46,237 nucleotides of DNA, taken from positions 1 to 46,237 of the forward strand of contig JASMLP010000078.1 of assembly GCA_030748635.1 (NCBI GenBank). Reading direction: 5' to 3'. Positions 32,089 to 40,641 of the stretch are shown here, one piece after another. Below the pieces are notes generated by a model. It was not told the origin of the DNA, ran no database searches, and worked only from the letters and a program-made list of their open reading frames with translations. How positions within the stretch are numbered: the first letter of the stretch is position 1; every line of letters starts with the position of its first letter. The position numbers and the translations under genes are program-made. This DNA is from Planctomycetota bacterium (GTDB taxonomy: Bacteria; Planctomycetota; JACQVV01; JASMLP01).

Positions 32089-34050
32089 ATGTCCCAACCT
32101 CTTTCAGAACAGCAGATCGAATATCTCAGCGAAATTTCAACGCTACTGAATTCGATCGACTGCGAGGAGTTGCTGGACCTGTCCATTCAGAGAATCCCTG
32201 AAATTATTCAGGCTCGACTGGTATCCATTTATATCTGCTCTAATGACAACCATTCACTCATCCTCACGCGACATAACCATCACAAGAACATCACCGACTC
32301 CATCTCCCTCGACGGGCAAGAGCAACTCGTTCTCGAAGCGATGCGTACAAAGGGACCGATACTGGTTCAGGACGTCAAAAACTACCGTGAATCCCGAGGG
32401 ATCATCAATTTAACCCAACAGGACAAATACAGCTCTTCGTCGTGCATGCTCATTCCCATCACAGTCAACCTTCCGACCCATGACAAAGAAGTCCTTGGTG
32501 TCCTCAACGCAGCTGACCGCCTGGACTATCAACCTTTTGACCAGAACGACCTGCAATTCGCATCACGAATTGGCGACATTCTCGGAGCGTCCCTACACAA
32601 CACCCGGCTCATCGAACAAAAGCTAGGTGAGAGACAACAGAAATTAGCCCACGAACTTCACGAAGTGAAAATCGCCCTCAAAAGGCAAAAGGACATCGAC
32701 AAGGGCCTCGAAGAAGCCCGCAAAAAAGTCGACCAGATCCTTCCTGACATCCCAAGAATCGATCATTACTCGATTTCCTGCTGCTACGACCCGATGGAAT
32801 CCGTCGGAGGCGATTTTTACGACTTCCCCCAGCTCAAGGAACATCAGATCGGTATCGTCATCGGAGATGTCTCCGGACACGGTGTCGAAGCAGCTCTGGT
32901 CATGTCGATGACCAAACAAGTTCTGGGCATCTATCACAAAATCGTGCGGAACATGCGCGAAGCCATGAGTCGCGCCAACGATGAACTCTACACCGCCCTC
33001 CAGGGCACTTCCTTCATCTCCGCTTTTTTCGGAATTCTGGACACCCGAACGCACTGCCTCAAATACGTCCGGGCCGGACACAATCCTCCGATTCTCTATA
33101 ACCCCCAACGCAAACCCCCTATTCTTCACCTTGACGCCCCCGGCATGGTACTCGGGATGGCCCGCCGAACCACTTTTCTCCGCAAACTAGAGGAAGCGGC
33201 CATTCAACTCCAGCCGGGAGATCGGCTCCTGCTCTACACGGACGGAGTCGTCGAAGCGATTAATCCTGAGGGCGATGAATTCACCTACCAACGACTCATC
33301 GAATCCATTCTCCGACATGCCGACAAGGACATCGACAGCCTGTGCCAAAACATCCGAAAAGATGTGACTCGATTTGTCGCCGGCTCCATGCAGTCGGACG
33401 ACCTTACCATCATGGGCATCGATGTCGGCAACATCACCCCCATCGATCTCAATGAATACGAGGAGATCTTCGGAGATTCCACCGCGCTCCTTCCGGTCCC
33501 CGAAGAAGAGGAAGGGCGATCCGATCCCTCTGATCAAACCGAAACCTACTTGATGGGAGGATTTCGTCAGACCGAACTACTTGAGGTGGATGAAGATACC
33601 GCCCCGATCCATGAGGACGGAGCCGCCCCAAACAGCGCGGAATGGTTTCAACTCGAACTGGAGAAAAGTATCTTCAAACAAAAAGTTCAAGACAAGAAGC
33701 TGACGGATTTGGCCCAAGAACGACTCGAAATGCAATCATCGATCGAAACTTTGACCGAAGAGGTCAATCGACTCAGAGAAAAGCTGAACCGACCCACCAG
33801 CAAAATCATTCCAGTCGGCCCAACACTTCGTAACTACCTCGAAACAGCGCCCATTTCCCTGGAACCCTCACTCCTGGACCTCATAGAAACCGAAAATTAC
33901 GAAGAGGCTCTCAGCGACCTGGAGACAAAGATCGAATTGAACCGAGAGCTCGGAGACGCCGAAGCGATACATCTGCATGCTTGCCAATTGCTATTCATTG
34001 GCAACGCCATCCTTCTGTTTTTAAGTATCTCGAAACTAGGAAAAAAGTGA
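32089..34050 (+). CDS. GAF-domain PP2C-type (RsbU/SpoIIE) serine phosphatase
   Basis: A 653-residue cytoplasmic regulator. A GAF domain (about 15-175) is followed by a coiled coil (about 178-220), then a PP2C-type phosphatase domain with the metal-binding Asp motifs SVGGDFYDF, IGDVSGHGVEAALVMS, LLLYTDGVVEA and QSDDLTIMGID. Such enzymes dephosphorylate anti-sigma-factor antagonists (STAS proteins) in partner-switching pathways. Beyond residue 450 there is an extra acidic region, a second coiled coil (about 525-570) and a short C-terminal helix region that I do not recognise. No STAS or HPK-type anti-sigma gene is nearby. The following BioD-like gene lies 55 bases downstream. Confidence 0.88.
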   Translation: MSQPLSEQQIEYLSEISTLLNSIDCEELLDLSIQRIPEIIQARLVSIYICSNDNHSLILTRHNHHKNITDSISLDGQEQLVLEAMRTKGPILVQDVKNYRESRGIINLTQQDKYSSSSCMLIPITVNLPTHDKEVLGVLNAADRLDYQPFDQNDLQFASRIGDILGASLHNTRLIEQKLGERQQKLAHELHEVKIALKRQKDIDKGLEEARKKVDQILPDIPRIDHYSISCCYDPMESVGGDFYDFPQLKEHQIGIVIGDVSGHGVEAALVMSMTKQVLGIYHKIVRNMREAMSRANDELYTALQGTSFISAFFGILDTRTHCLKYVRAGHNPPILYNPQRKPPILHLDAPGMVLGMARRTTFLRKLEEAAIQLQPGDRLLLYTDGVVEAINPEGDEFTYQRLIESILRHADKDIDSLCQNIRKDVTRFVAGSMQSDDLTIMGIDVGNITPIDLNEYEEIFGDSTALLPVPEEEEGRSDPSDQTETYLMGGFRQTELLEVDEDTAPIHEDGAAPNSAEWFQLELEKSIFKQKVQDKKLTDLAQERLEMQSSIETLTEEVNRLREKLNRPTSKIIPVGPTLRNYLETAPISLEPSLLDLIETENYEEALSDLETKIELNRELGDAEAIHLHACQLLFIGNAILLFLSISKLGKK

Positions 34051-34105
34051 TCCACCCATCCGATCGCTTGTTGGTCCTCCCTGTTTTCCATACACTCCAC
34101 GAAAT

Positions 34106-35209
34106 ATGAGAGACAATCTCTACATCACAGCAACACGTCGCGGCCAGGGAAAAACCACGATCACCCTGGGAATGACCATGGCACTGTCCTCCGTATTGCC
34201 AAACCTTGGGTTCATCAAACCGGTCGGTATTCGCCATATCTTTCGCGGTGATCTCGACCTGGATGAAGACACCCTTCTCATTCACCGCTCCTGTAAAATC
34301 CATACGAACATCCAAGAGTCCAGTCCGATCACCATTCGTCGTGGCCTGCCGCAACCGAACCTCTCTTCTGCTGGCCAGAAAAATACTCTCGGGCGGATTG
34401 ATGAAGCGTTTTCCAATGTCTCCCGTGGCAAAGACCTTGTCGTCATCATGGGAAATGGTCACGCCGCGGTCGGAACAACCTGGGGAATTTCCAATGCACA
34501 AATGGCCCGACGATTCGGGGCGAAAGTCTTGCTGGTCACTACACCCGATATCGGCCATCCCCTGGATGAGATCATCTTGAATCGAAGTCACTTCGAGAAA
34601 GAAGGTGTTGAACTGGCCGGGGCTGTGGTCAACCAGGTTCCACGCGACCAGATCGATGAAGTGAGCCAAACGGCCCGTAAATCACTCGAACAACACGGGA
34701 TCCGATATCTGGGGTCGATCCCCCTGATTGCGGACCTCGGCAAACCAACTCTGGTACAGATCCTGGAGGCTCTAGGCGGAAAACCGATCGCATGTAAGGA
34801 ACGGCTCCGCAATCGGCATCGCAGGACATCTCTCGGCGCCATGGCTCCCCAAACAGCCTATTCCCGGCTTCTTCGACTCAAGCCCCATCACCTTCTCATC
34901 ACCCCAGGTGATCGCATCGACCTGATTTTCACAGCCCTGGCAGCCCATCAAAAAAAATCGACAACAGAATCCCCACTACTCTCCGGCCTGGTTTTGACCG
35001 GAGACCTGACTCCTCCTCCAGCGGTGATCGAACACCTCGAGGAATCCCAGATTCCGACGATTCTCGTCCCCTTTGATAGCTATCGTGCAGCCCAACTGAT
35101 TCATGAACTCGATGTCCCCATCGATCCCAGCGACCGGAAGCTGATTTCGAATGTTCGAACACTGGTCGAAAAACATGTTGATATCGAAACACTCCTGGAG
35201 GTCCTGTGA
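34106..35209 (+). CDS. BioD-like P-loop/DRTGG domain protein (Pta N-terminal-like)
   Basis: A 367-residue protein. The N-terminal P-loop domain has LYITATRRGQGKTTITLGM (Walker A variant) and VVIMGNGHAAVGT and resembles the dethiobiotin synthetase-like domain found at the N-terminus of long phosphotransacetylases. The C-terminal part, from about residue 240 (RLLRLKPHHLLITPGDRIDL, SGLVLTGDLTPPPAVIEHL), resembles the DRTGG domain, a regulatory, possibly nucleotide-binding, module. No phosphotransacetylase catalytic domain follows, so it is a free-standing version. Such proteins are usually annotated as AAA/BioD-like regulators without known reaction. Its end overlaps the dapB GTG start by four bases, implying coupling. 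Confidence 0.75.
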   Translation: MRDNLYITATRRGQGKTTITLGMTMALSSVLPNLGFIKPVGIRHIFRGDLDLDEDTLLIHRSCKIHTNIQESSPITIRRGLPQPNLSSAGQKNTLGRIDEAFSNVSRGKDLVVIMGNGHAAVGTTWGISNAQMARRFGAKVLLVTTPDIGHPLDEIILNRSHFEKEGVELAGAVVNQVPRDQIDEVSQTARKSLEQHGIRYLGSIPLIADLGKPTLVQILEALGGKPIACKERLRNRHRRTSLGAMAPQTAYSRLLRLKPHHLLITPGDRIDLIFTALAAHQKKSTTESPLLSGLVLTGDLTPPPAVIEHLEESQIPTILVPFDSYRAAQLIHELDVPIDPSDRKLISNVRTLVEKHVDIETLLEVL

Positions 35210-36009
35210 AAACCATCCGACTCGCAATGAATGGCGCAACCGGAAAAATGGGGAAACGAATCCTGTGTCTTGCCGCAGAAAATCCAGCCTACCAGATTGT
35301 CGCCGCCATTGAACGACCCGGTCACCCCTCTCTCGAACAAGATATCGGACCCCTTATCGGCTTGCCTCCACTCAACGTCCCTCTTTCAGATAAATTGAAC
35401 GTAGAGGCCGATCTCATGATCGACTTTTCAATTCCGGCTTCGACGCTGCAGCGGGTAGAAGAGTGCCAATCCGGAAAGGTCGCGATGATCATAGGAACAA
35501 CGGGCCTCACCGCGGATCAAGAGAAGATTCTGACCGAAGCCGGTAACCGGATCCCGGTTCTCATGGAACCCAACATGTCGGCGGGTGTACACATCTTGAT
35601 TCAGGCCGCGGCAAATCTGGCTAAAAATTTAGGAGCGGAATACGATATCGAAATTATCGAAGCCCACCACCGACGAAAAGTCGACTCTCCGTCGGGAACC
35701 GCCCTCAAGATTCTAGACCGAATCGCATCGGCCCGAAACATATGCGCTGAAACCGACGTTGTTCACGGACGTCATGGGCAAGTGGGTCCTCGCGAAAGCG
35801 CCGAAATCGGAATGCACGCTGTTCGTGGTGGAGACATTGTCGGCGACCATACAATTCTCTTTTCCGGCCCGGGAGAGCAGATCGAATTGACTCATCGCGC
35901 CTCGAATCGTGACACCTTCGCATCCGGAGCCCTCCTTATCGGCAAAAATCTAATCCAGAAGTCGCCTGGACGATACCGAATCGAAGAGGTAATCTCTCTG
36001 GATGAATGA
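35206..36009 (+). CDS. dapB: 4-hydroxy-tetrahydrodipicolinate reductase
   Basis: A 267-residue cytoplasmic NAD(P)H-dependent enzyme of the diaminopimelate/lysine pathway, of normal length. The Rossmann motif is LAMNGATGKMGKRIL, the substrate and catalytic loop IEIIEAHHRRKVDSPSGTAL (the E-x-HHxxKxDxPSGTA signature) and VMEPNMSAGVH-like LMEPNMSAGVHIL is also typical. It starts at the GTG at 35206, overlapping the previous stop as GTGA, with GGAGG four bases upstream. No other dap gene lies nearby, so the link with the BioD-like gene is not a pathway cluster that I can explain. Confidence 0.96.
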   Translation: MKTIRLAMNGATGKMGKRILCLAAENPAYQIVAAIERPGHPSLEQDIGPLIGLPPLNVPLSDKLNVEADLMIDFSIPASTLQRVEECQSGKVAMIIGTTGLTADQEKILTEAGNRIPVLMEPNMSAGVHILIQAAANLAKNLGAEYDIEIIEAHHRRKVDSPSGTALKILDRIASARNICAETDVVHGRHGQVGPRESAEIGMHAVRGGDIVGDHTILFSGPGEQIELTHRASNRDTFASGALLIGKNLIQKSPGRYRIEEVISLDE

Positions 36010-36040
36010 ACATATGTCCGACTCCTGTCAGGGTTTATCC

Positions 36041-36069
36041 TTGACAGAGCGGGGTTATTCGAGGATAGA
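36041..36069 (+). promoter_or_regulatory. Possible sigma-70-type promoter of the HU gene
   Basis: TTGACA (36041-36046) is followed after 17 bases by GATAGA (36064-36069), a weak -10. It lies about 70 bases before the GTG start of the HU gene. The -35 is perfect but the -10 matches only at three positions, so this is a modest candidate. Confidence 0.35.
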
Positions 36070-36138
36070 TAACAGCTAGCATTTTCTTGCGATGCCCCTT
36101 TACAAAGCATCGCTTTTCATGGACCCGGAGGAATCCCA

Positions 36139-36528
36139 GTGAGTGGTGACTACCGAGAACCAATTCGGACCAAAAAAGACATCATCCGCAAGCTTGCAAC
36201 CCAGCACAATCTTTCCCAGGAGGACACCAAGAACATCGTTCAAGGTACCTTCGATGCGATCATCGACGCCCTCCTGGTAAATGAGCGCATCGAGTTGCGA
36301 AATTTTGGTGTTTTCGAAGTTCGACATCGCGCTGCCCGCAAGGCACGAAACCCCAAAACAGGCGAATCGGTTCACGTTCCGCCCAAAAAAGTGGTTAATT
36401 TCAAGCCAGGCCGCCTGATGGAACAGTTGATCAACAAGAAGGACGAACCGGAAGAATCTTCCCCGACCGCAACCGAAGCTCCTCTTCCGCCCCCAGCAGA
36501 TTCCAATCCTTGGAATTCGAGTTCCTGA
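36139..36528 (+). CDS. HU/IHF-family DNA-binding protein with disordered tail
   Basis: A 129-residue nucleoid protein. The core is typical: TKKDIIRKLATQHNLSQEDT, IELRNFGVFEVRHRAARK and the DNA-bending arm with ARNPKTGE (Pro at the tip), ending in KVVNFKPGRLMEQL. It starts at GTG 36139 with GGAGG seven bases upstream. The C-terminal 30 residues are acidic and Pro/Ser-rich (EEPSS..PPPADSN type composition), unlike the short ends of standard HU (about 90 residues), and probably disordered. Whether it is HU or IHF-like cannot be decided, and it may be a homodimer. Confidence 0.92.
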   Translation: MSGDYREPIRTKKDIIRKLATQHNLSQEDTKNIVQGTFDAIIDALLVNERIELRNFGVFEVRHRAARKARNPKTGESVHVPPKKVVNFKPGRLMEQLINKKDEPEESSPTATEAPLPPPADSNPWNSSS

Positions 36529-36582
36529 GTCCTTTCCGAAAAGGCTGAAACAGTTCATCCATCCCCAGGACAATGGGGCGTC

Positions 36583-36732
36583 ATGATGCATCTGCTATCT
36601 ACCGCTTCCCCCGCGATTCTGCTATCCGCGCCAATGTGGTGGTGGATCATCGGTGGTGGAATCGCACTACTGATCATCGCGCTGATCGTCTGGATCTCCT
36701 ATCAGGAGACTCTGGACGACGACAGTCGTTGA
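36583..36732 (+). CDS. Small single-pass membrane protein
   Basis: A 49-residue frame from the ATG at 36583 (a second ATG follows directly) to TGA at 36730-36732. GGGG lies four bases upstream. The product has one strongly hydrophobic helix (MWWWIIGGGIALLIIALIVW) and an acidic C-terminus (YQETLDDDSR). The composition and the ribosome-binding site argue for a real small protein, but no family is recognised. It is 54 bases after the HU gene on the same strand. Confidence 0.5.
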   Translation: MMHLLSTASPAILLSAPMWWWIIGGGIALLIIALIVWISYQETLDDDSR

Positions 36733-36734
36733 CC

Positions 36735-36752
36735 ACTCCTTCTCGAAGGAGT
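36735..36752. terminator. Possible bidirectional terminator between convergent genes
   Basis: ACTCCTT and AAGGAGT form a 7-bp stem (extendable by one pair) around CTCG, directly after the small membrane-protein gene and facing the carbamoyltransferase gene. The trailing T-run is only three bases long, so it would be weak. Confidence 0.35.
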
Positions 36753-36811
36753 TTGAACTGTCATCGGTACGAATCGGGCACTCACGGGAGTGCTGAACCC
36801 GCACAAAACGG

Positions 36812-38551
36812 TTAGTCCAGTTCGAACTCTTCCAGTTCGCCCAGCAGTTTCCCGACTGGAGGCATGTTCTCCTTTTCCACGTAAAAGGATCCCATCACCA
36901 AGATATTCATATGCGTACGCATGAAACACCGAAACGCATCGTCTGGGGTACAAACGATCGGTTCTCCCCGAACATTGAAACTAGTATTGATCAAAATAGG
37001 ACAACCTGTTTGTCGATCAAACTCTTCGATCAGATCGTAATAGAGTCCATTATGTTCCCGATTCACGGTCTGAATACGCGCTGACCCATCGACATGAGTG
37101 ACCGAGGGGATTGTTCGCCGGTCGGATCGCACCTGTGAAACCAACAACATGAATGGGCTCGGACGATCCAACTCGAAATATTCTGACGCACGCTCTTCCA
37201 GAATAACCGGCGCGAAGGGCCGAAACGACTCCCGGAATTTGATCGCCAGATTCACCCGATTCTGATTTTCCGGATTTCTAGGATCGGCAAGAATCGAGCG
37301 ACTCCCGAGAGCTCGGGGACCAAACTCCATACGCCCCTGAAACCAACCGATAATCTTCTGGTCAGCGACAGCCTGAGCCGTTCGACGTACCAGTTCTTCT
37401 TTCTCTAACTCTTCGTAGGGCACTCCGTATCCGTCCAGAACAGTCCGTACCTGATCATCGGAGTAACTCGGCCCCAAATAAGCGTGCTCCATCACATAGT
37501 CTCTGGGGACCCCCAAAACCGAGTGAACGGCAAATGCGGCCGCTCCGAGACTTCCTCCAGCATCGCCAGCAGCAGGCTGCACGAACAATTCATCAAAGGG
37601 GCCTTCTCGGACCACACGACCGTTGGCCACACAGTTAAGAGCAACCCCGCCAGCCATGCACAGCGCGCGCTCTCCTGTCATTTCATGAGCATGCCTAACC
37701 ATGGCCAGCACAGCGTCTTCGGTCACTTCCTGAACACTGGCGGCCAGATCTTTGTGTACCTGATCCAGAGAATCCTCTGCTCGACGACGAGGGACCCCGA
37801 GCATCCTCTCGAATTTCTTGCCGGTCATCGTCAAGCCGCGATGGTAATTGAAGTACTTCATGTCCAACCGGAAAGAGCCGTCGGCTTTGAGATCGATGAG
37901 ATGCTCACGGATCTTGTCGGCAAAGCGTGGCTCGCCGTAGGGAGCAAGCCCCATCACCTTGTATTCCGCGCTGTTGACCTTGAAACCTAAAAAATAGGTA
38001 AATGCGGTGTACAACAAACCGAGCGAGTGAGGAAAGCGGGTCTCCTTGAGAAGAGAAACCTGATTTCCCTCTCCCCGGCCGATAGCCGAAGTCGTCCACT
38101 CTCCCACCCCATCCACAGTAACAATCGCCGCCCTCTCGAATGGGCTAACCAGAAAAGCGCTCGCGGCATGAGACTGGTGATGCTGGGCAAACAGGATCGA
38201 CTTCTTATAGCCCAAGGAATTCTGGATTTTTTTCGGGATGAATATCTTGTCCTTGACCCACAAAGGCATGGCACGGCGAAACGAGCTATATCCCCGAGGA
38301 AAAGTCGCCAGGTAAGTCAGCAAGATCCTTTCGAATTTTCGAAGGGGTTTATCGTAAAAGACCACGGCATCCAGGTCAGACTTTTCGATACCTCCCTCCT
38401 GCAAACAGTATTCGATCGCATGAGTCGGGAAGTCCTGGTCGTGCTTTTTACGAGTGAACCGTTCTTCATGAGCGGCGGCCACCGGCCGATCTCCCTGATA
38501 CAAACAGGCGGCTGAGTCGTGATAGTAACAACTGATTCCGAGAACATTCAT
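36812..38551 (-). CDS. NodU/CmcH-family carbamoyltransferase
   Basis: A 579-residue enzyme, normal for the family. The N-terminal ASKHA-type domain has GISCYYHDSAACLY, EERFTRKKHDQDFP and HHQSHAASAF (metal-binding His residues), then IVTVDGVGEWT. The C-terminal YrdC-like part has FQGRMEFGPRALGSRSILAD, FRPFAPVILEE and NTSFNVRGEPIV, diagnostic of NodU. These enzymes transfer a carbamoyl group from carbamoyl phosphate, via carbamoyl-AMP, to a hydroxyl of a sugar, antibiotic or toxin. The acceptor is unknown. It starts at ATG 38551; a TTG two codons earlier is possible. It follows the SxtJ-like gene after 46 bases and is the last gene of the right-hand operon. Confidence 0.93.
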   Translation of the reverse strand: MNVLGISCYYHDSAACLYQGDRPVAAAHEERFTRKKHDQDFPTHAIEYCLQEGGIEKSDLDAVVFYDKPLRKFERILLTYLATFPRGYSSFRRAMPLWVKDKIFIPKKIQNSLGYKKSILFAQHHQSHAASAFLVSPFERAAIVTVDGVGEWTTSAIGRGEGNQVSLLKETRFPHSLGLLYTAFTYFLGFKVNSAEYKVMGLAPYGEPRFADKIREHLIDLKADGSFRLDMKYFNYHRGLTMTGKKFERMLGVPRRRAEDSLDQVHKDLAASVQEVTEDAVLAMVRHAHEMTGERALCMAGGVALNCVANGRVVREGPFDELFVQPAAGDAGGSLGAAAFAVHSVLGVPRDYVMEHAYLGPSYSDDQVRTVLDGYGVPYEELEKEELVRRTAQAVADQKIIGWFQGRMEFGPRALGSRSILADPRNPENQNRVNLAIKFRESFRPFAPVILEERASEYFELDRPSPFMLLVSQVRSDRRTIPSVTHVDGSARIQTVNREHNGLYYDLIEEFDRQTGCPILINTSFNVRGEPIVCTPDDAFRCFMRTHMNILVMGSFYVEKENMPPVGKLLGELEEFELD

Positions 38552-38597
38552 GTACAAACTTCTCTGCTCGAGGAAAGAACTCTAAAGAAAATGAAAA

Positions 38598-38855
38598 TCA
38601 GAACTGCCTCTTCATCAATTCGATATCGTCATTTTCTCCATCATAATCCTTCCAGCACGATGGCCCAGGATCGAGACGGCGATCGAGATGATCTATCCCT
38701 AACAACTTCAAGCACACTCCGACCGGCCCGAAACCGATCACAAAGACGACAAAGAAAAATATGGGCTGAGTCACATAACCCAGAATGCGCGCGAAGCCCA
38801 TCCACAAGGCATACAACTTTCCTAGCGCCTTCCGAATTACCGACGGTTCACTCAT
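38598..38855 (-). CDS. SxtJ-like small membrane protein
   Basis: An 85-residue protein with one or two hydrophobic segments (LWMGFARILGYVTQPIFFF, VVFVIGFGPVGVCLKLLGI) followed by a hydrophilic tail containing DRRLDPGPSCW. The GYV.Q..FF..VFVIGFGP pattern and the RLDPGPSCW-like tail are typical of the small SxtJ-family proteins found beside NodU-type carbamoyltransferases, as here. The start is the second ATG (38853-38855), spaced properly from AGGAG; the first ATG would overlap the kinase stop by four bases. Function unknown; it may hold the carbamoyltransferase at the membrane, which is inference. Confidence 0.8.
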   Translation of the reverse strand: MSEPSVIRKALGKLYALWMGFARILGYVTQPIFFFVVFVIGFGPVGVCLKLLGIDHLDRRLDPGPSCWKDYDGENDDIELMKRQF

Positions 38856-40546
38856 CATGCTCCTCTTCGATTTCTCAAAAACCGGACAAAACGACGCCCC
38901 TCGAGGGCCCGACTGGATTCAGAATCTCCGCCAGAAGACTGCTGGACGAGGAGAACTCCAAGCCCCAAAAAGGAACGCGCCAAAACGTTTTCTGTCTCGA
39001 CCGAATCGACTCCGACCGCCTCATTATTCACGAGGATCATTCCCAGGACTCCATGAACCTCGTCCCGCCATTCCTCGCACTTTCGAAAAAATTCCAGACA
39101 GATGTCCAAAGGATTCCCCGCCGGAGCCACGACAATCACGCCGTCGACCTTTTCGAAGTGAGCCCGTTCCACTTCCTCAACCCGAACCACCCGTGCGGTA
39201 GCGCCGGTTCCCTGAATACCGCTCGCCACCTGTTTGGCTTCATCTATCGAATCCTCTGAAGTCGAAGAGGCCACAACCAGGCATCGCAAAGCCCCAACCG
39301 CCCCTCCGCTCTCCTGACTCCCGATCAGTCGATCCATCGCCTCGACCACTTCGGCGTGAGTCCGAAATCGGTCCTCACGCTTCTTCGCCATCATCTTCTC
39401 GATGAGGGAAACAATTTCGGGATCGAGCCCCACTGACCTCGGGCCTTCAAACACGACATCCGCATGAACATGTTGCTTCATCACTTCGAGCGCCGTTTTA
39501 CCCGAAAACGGGACAACTCCCATGATCATATGGTAGAGGCTAGCTCCGAGCGCATAGATATCGGTCCGAGTATCCAGATCTCGAGAACCCATCGCCTGCT
39601 CAGGACTCATATAAAACGGTGTCCCCAACGTGAGTCCTTCTATCTTCATGTGGGGTTCATTGTCAGCCACCTTGGCAAATCCCAGATCACAGATCTTCGC
39701 TCGCCCACGATGGTTGATAAGGATATTGGATGGTTTCACGTCTCGATGAATGATCGAGTGTCGACTCGCGTAATCCAGGGCTTCCGCGGTTTGCCGGATA
39801 ATCGAAAGCGCCATCGAGACCGGAAGAGCTTCCTCTCTCTTGATGATGTCCAGAACACTCTCACCGTTCACGAATTCCATGACGAAATAGTGATTGTTCA
39901 TCGAGGAACCGACATCGATACCACCAACAACATTTTCATGGTTGAGTCGCGCCGCGGTCTGGGCCTCTCGAACAAATCGCTGAACGTGAGTTTCGCTTCT
40001 GGAAAGCCTTGGGTCGAGCACTTTGACGGCCACGATCCTATCCATGGAAAGTTGCCGCGCCTTGTAAATGTACCCCATGCCCCCTTGAGCCAATTTGGAC
40101 AACAACTTGTACCCCTCGATGCGAGGAAACTCTCCTCCGGACTTCAGCTTCCGGATCACCTCGAGTTGTCCATGGGTCAAGAAACGCTTGCGAATCATGA
40201 CCTCCGTCAAACTCGAAGATACGTCGTCCCGAGGACTTTCCTGCACGATTTCGAGCGCTTGTCGAACTTGCGATTTACTACAAAACCCTTGCTCGATCAC
40301 CAGATCCATGAACTCTTTCTGGCCGATCGCCAAACCTGAGCGGGTTGTAGGTTTGCGAACTTGATTCTGAATCTGTATGACAAGATCGATCTGCAACGTG
40401 CTCAAATACCCCTGCTCGAGAAGGATCTGCCCGAGAATCTTTTCCGGTTCCTCATCCTCTTGAAGCCCCAAACTCTTCTCTAGTTGGGCCTTGGAGATCA
40501 TTCGATTGCTAAGGGCGATTTCCCCGAAACGTCGCTTGCGTGACAT
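38855..40546 (-). CDS. Ser/Thr protein kinase with GspE-N-like modules and a flavodoxin-like C-terminal domain
   Basis: A 563-residue cytoplasmic Hanks-type kinase. Residues 5-60 and about 70-135 look like two copies of the small GspE/PilB N-terminal module (FGEIALSNRMISKAQLEKSL, IRKRFLTHGQLEVIR). The kinase domain (about 144-410) has LAQGGMGYIYKA, Lys175 (VAVKVLD), HRDVKPSN (Asp269) and DLG (Asp287, the usual DFG), then GTPFYMSPEQ. From about 420 to 545 a domain with LRCLVVASSTSEDSIDEA and VDGVIVVAPAGNPLDI looks like a flavodoxin/quinone-reductase fold. No transmembrane helix is seen. GAGG lies five bases before the ATG. The TGA overlaps the SxtJ-like start, so the genes are coupled. Confidence 0.88.
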   Translation of the reverse strand: MSRKRRFGEIALSNRMISKAQLEKSLGLQEDEEPEKILGQILLEQGYLSTLQIDLVIQIQNQVRKPTTRSGLAIGQKEFMDLVIEQGFCSKSQVRQALEIVQESPRDDVSSSLTEVMIRKRFLTHGQLEVIRKLKSGGEFPRIEGYKLLSKLAQGGMGYIYKARQLSMDRIVAVKVLDPRLSRSETHVQRFVREAQTAARLNHENVVGGIDVGSSMNNHYFVMEFVNGESVLDIIKREEALPVSMALSIIRQTAEALDYASRHSIIHRDVKPSNILINHRGRAKICDLGFAKVADNEPHMKIEGLTLGTPFYMSPEQAMGSRDLDTRTDIYALGASLYHMIMGVVPFSGKTALEVMKQHVHADVVFEGPRSVGLDPEIVSLIEKMMAKKREDRFRTHAEVVEAMDRLIGSQESGGAVGALRCLVVASSTSEDSIDEAKQVASGIQGTGATARVVRVEEVERAHFEKVDGVIVVAPAGNPLDICLEFFRKCEEWRDEVHGVLGMILVNNEAVGVDSVETENVLARSFLGLGVLLVQQSSGGDSESSRALEGRRFVRFLRNRRGA

Positions 40547-40641
40547 GCAAACCTCAAAGCCTTTGTTCGCTAGATTTCATCATCCCGCCTTCGCCCGGTG
40601 AACCACAAAACTCGACCTTCCCTGCGACCGACAAATACTCA

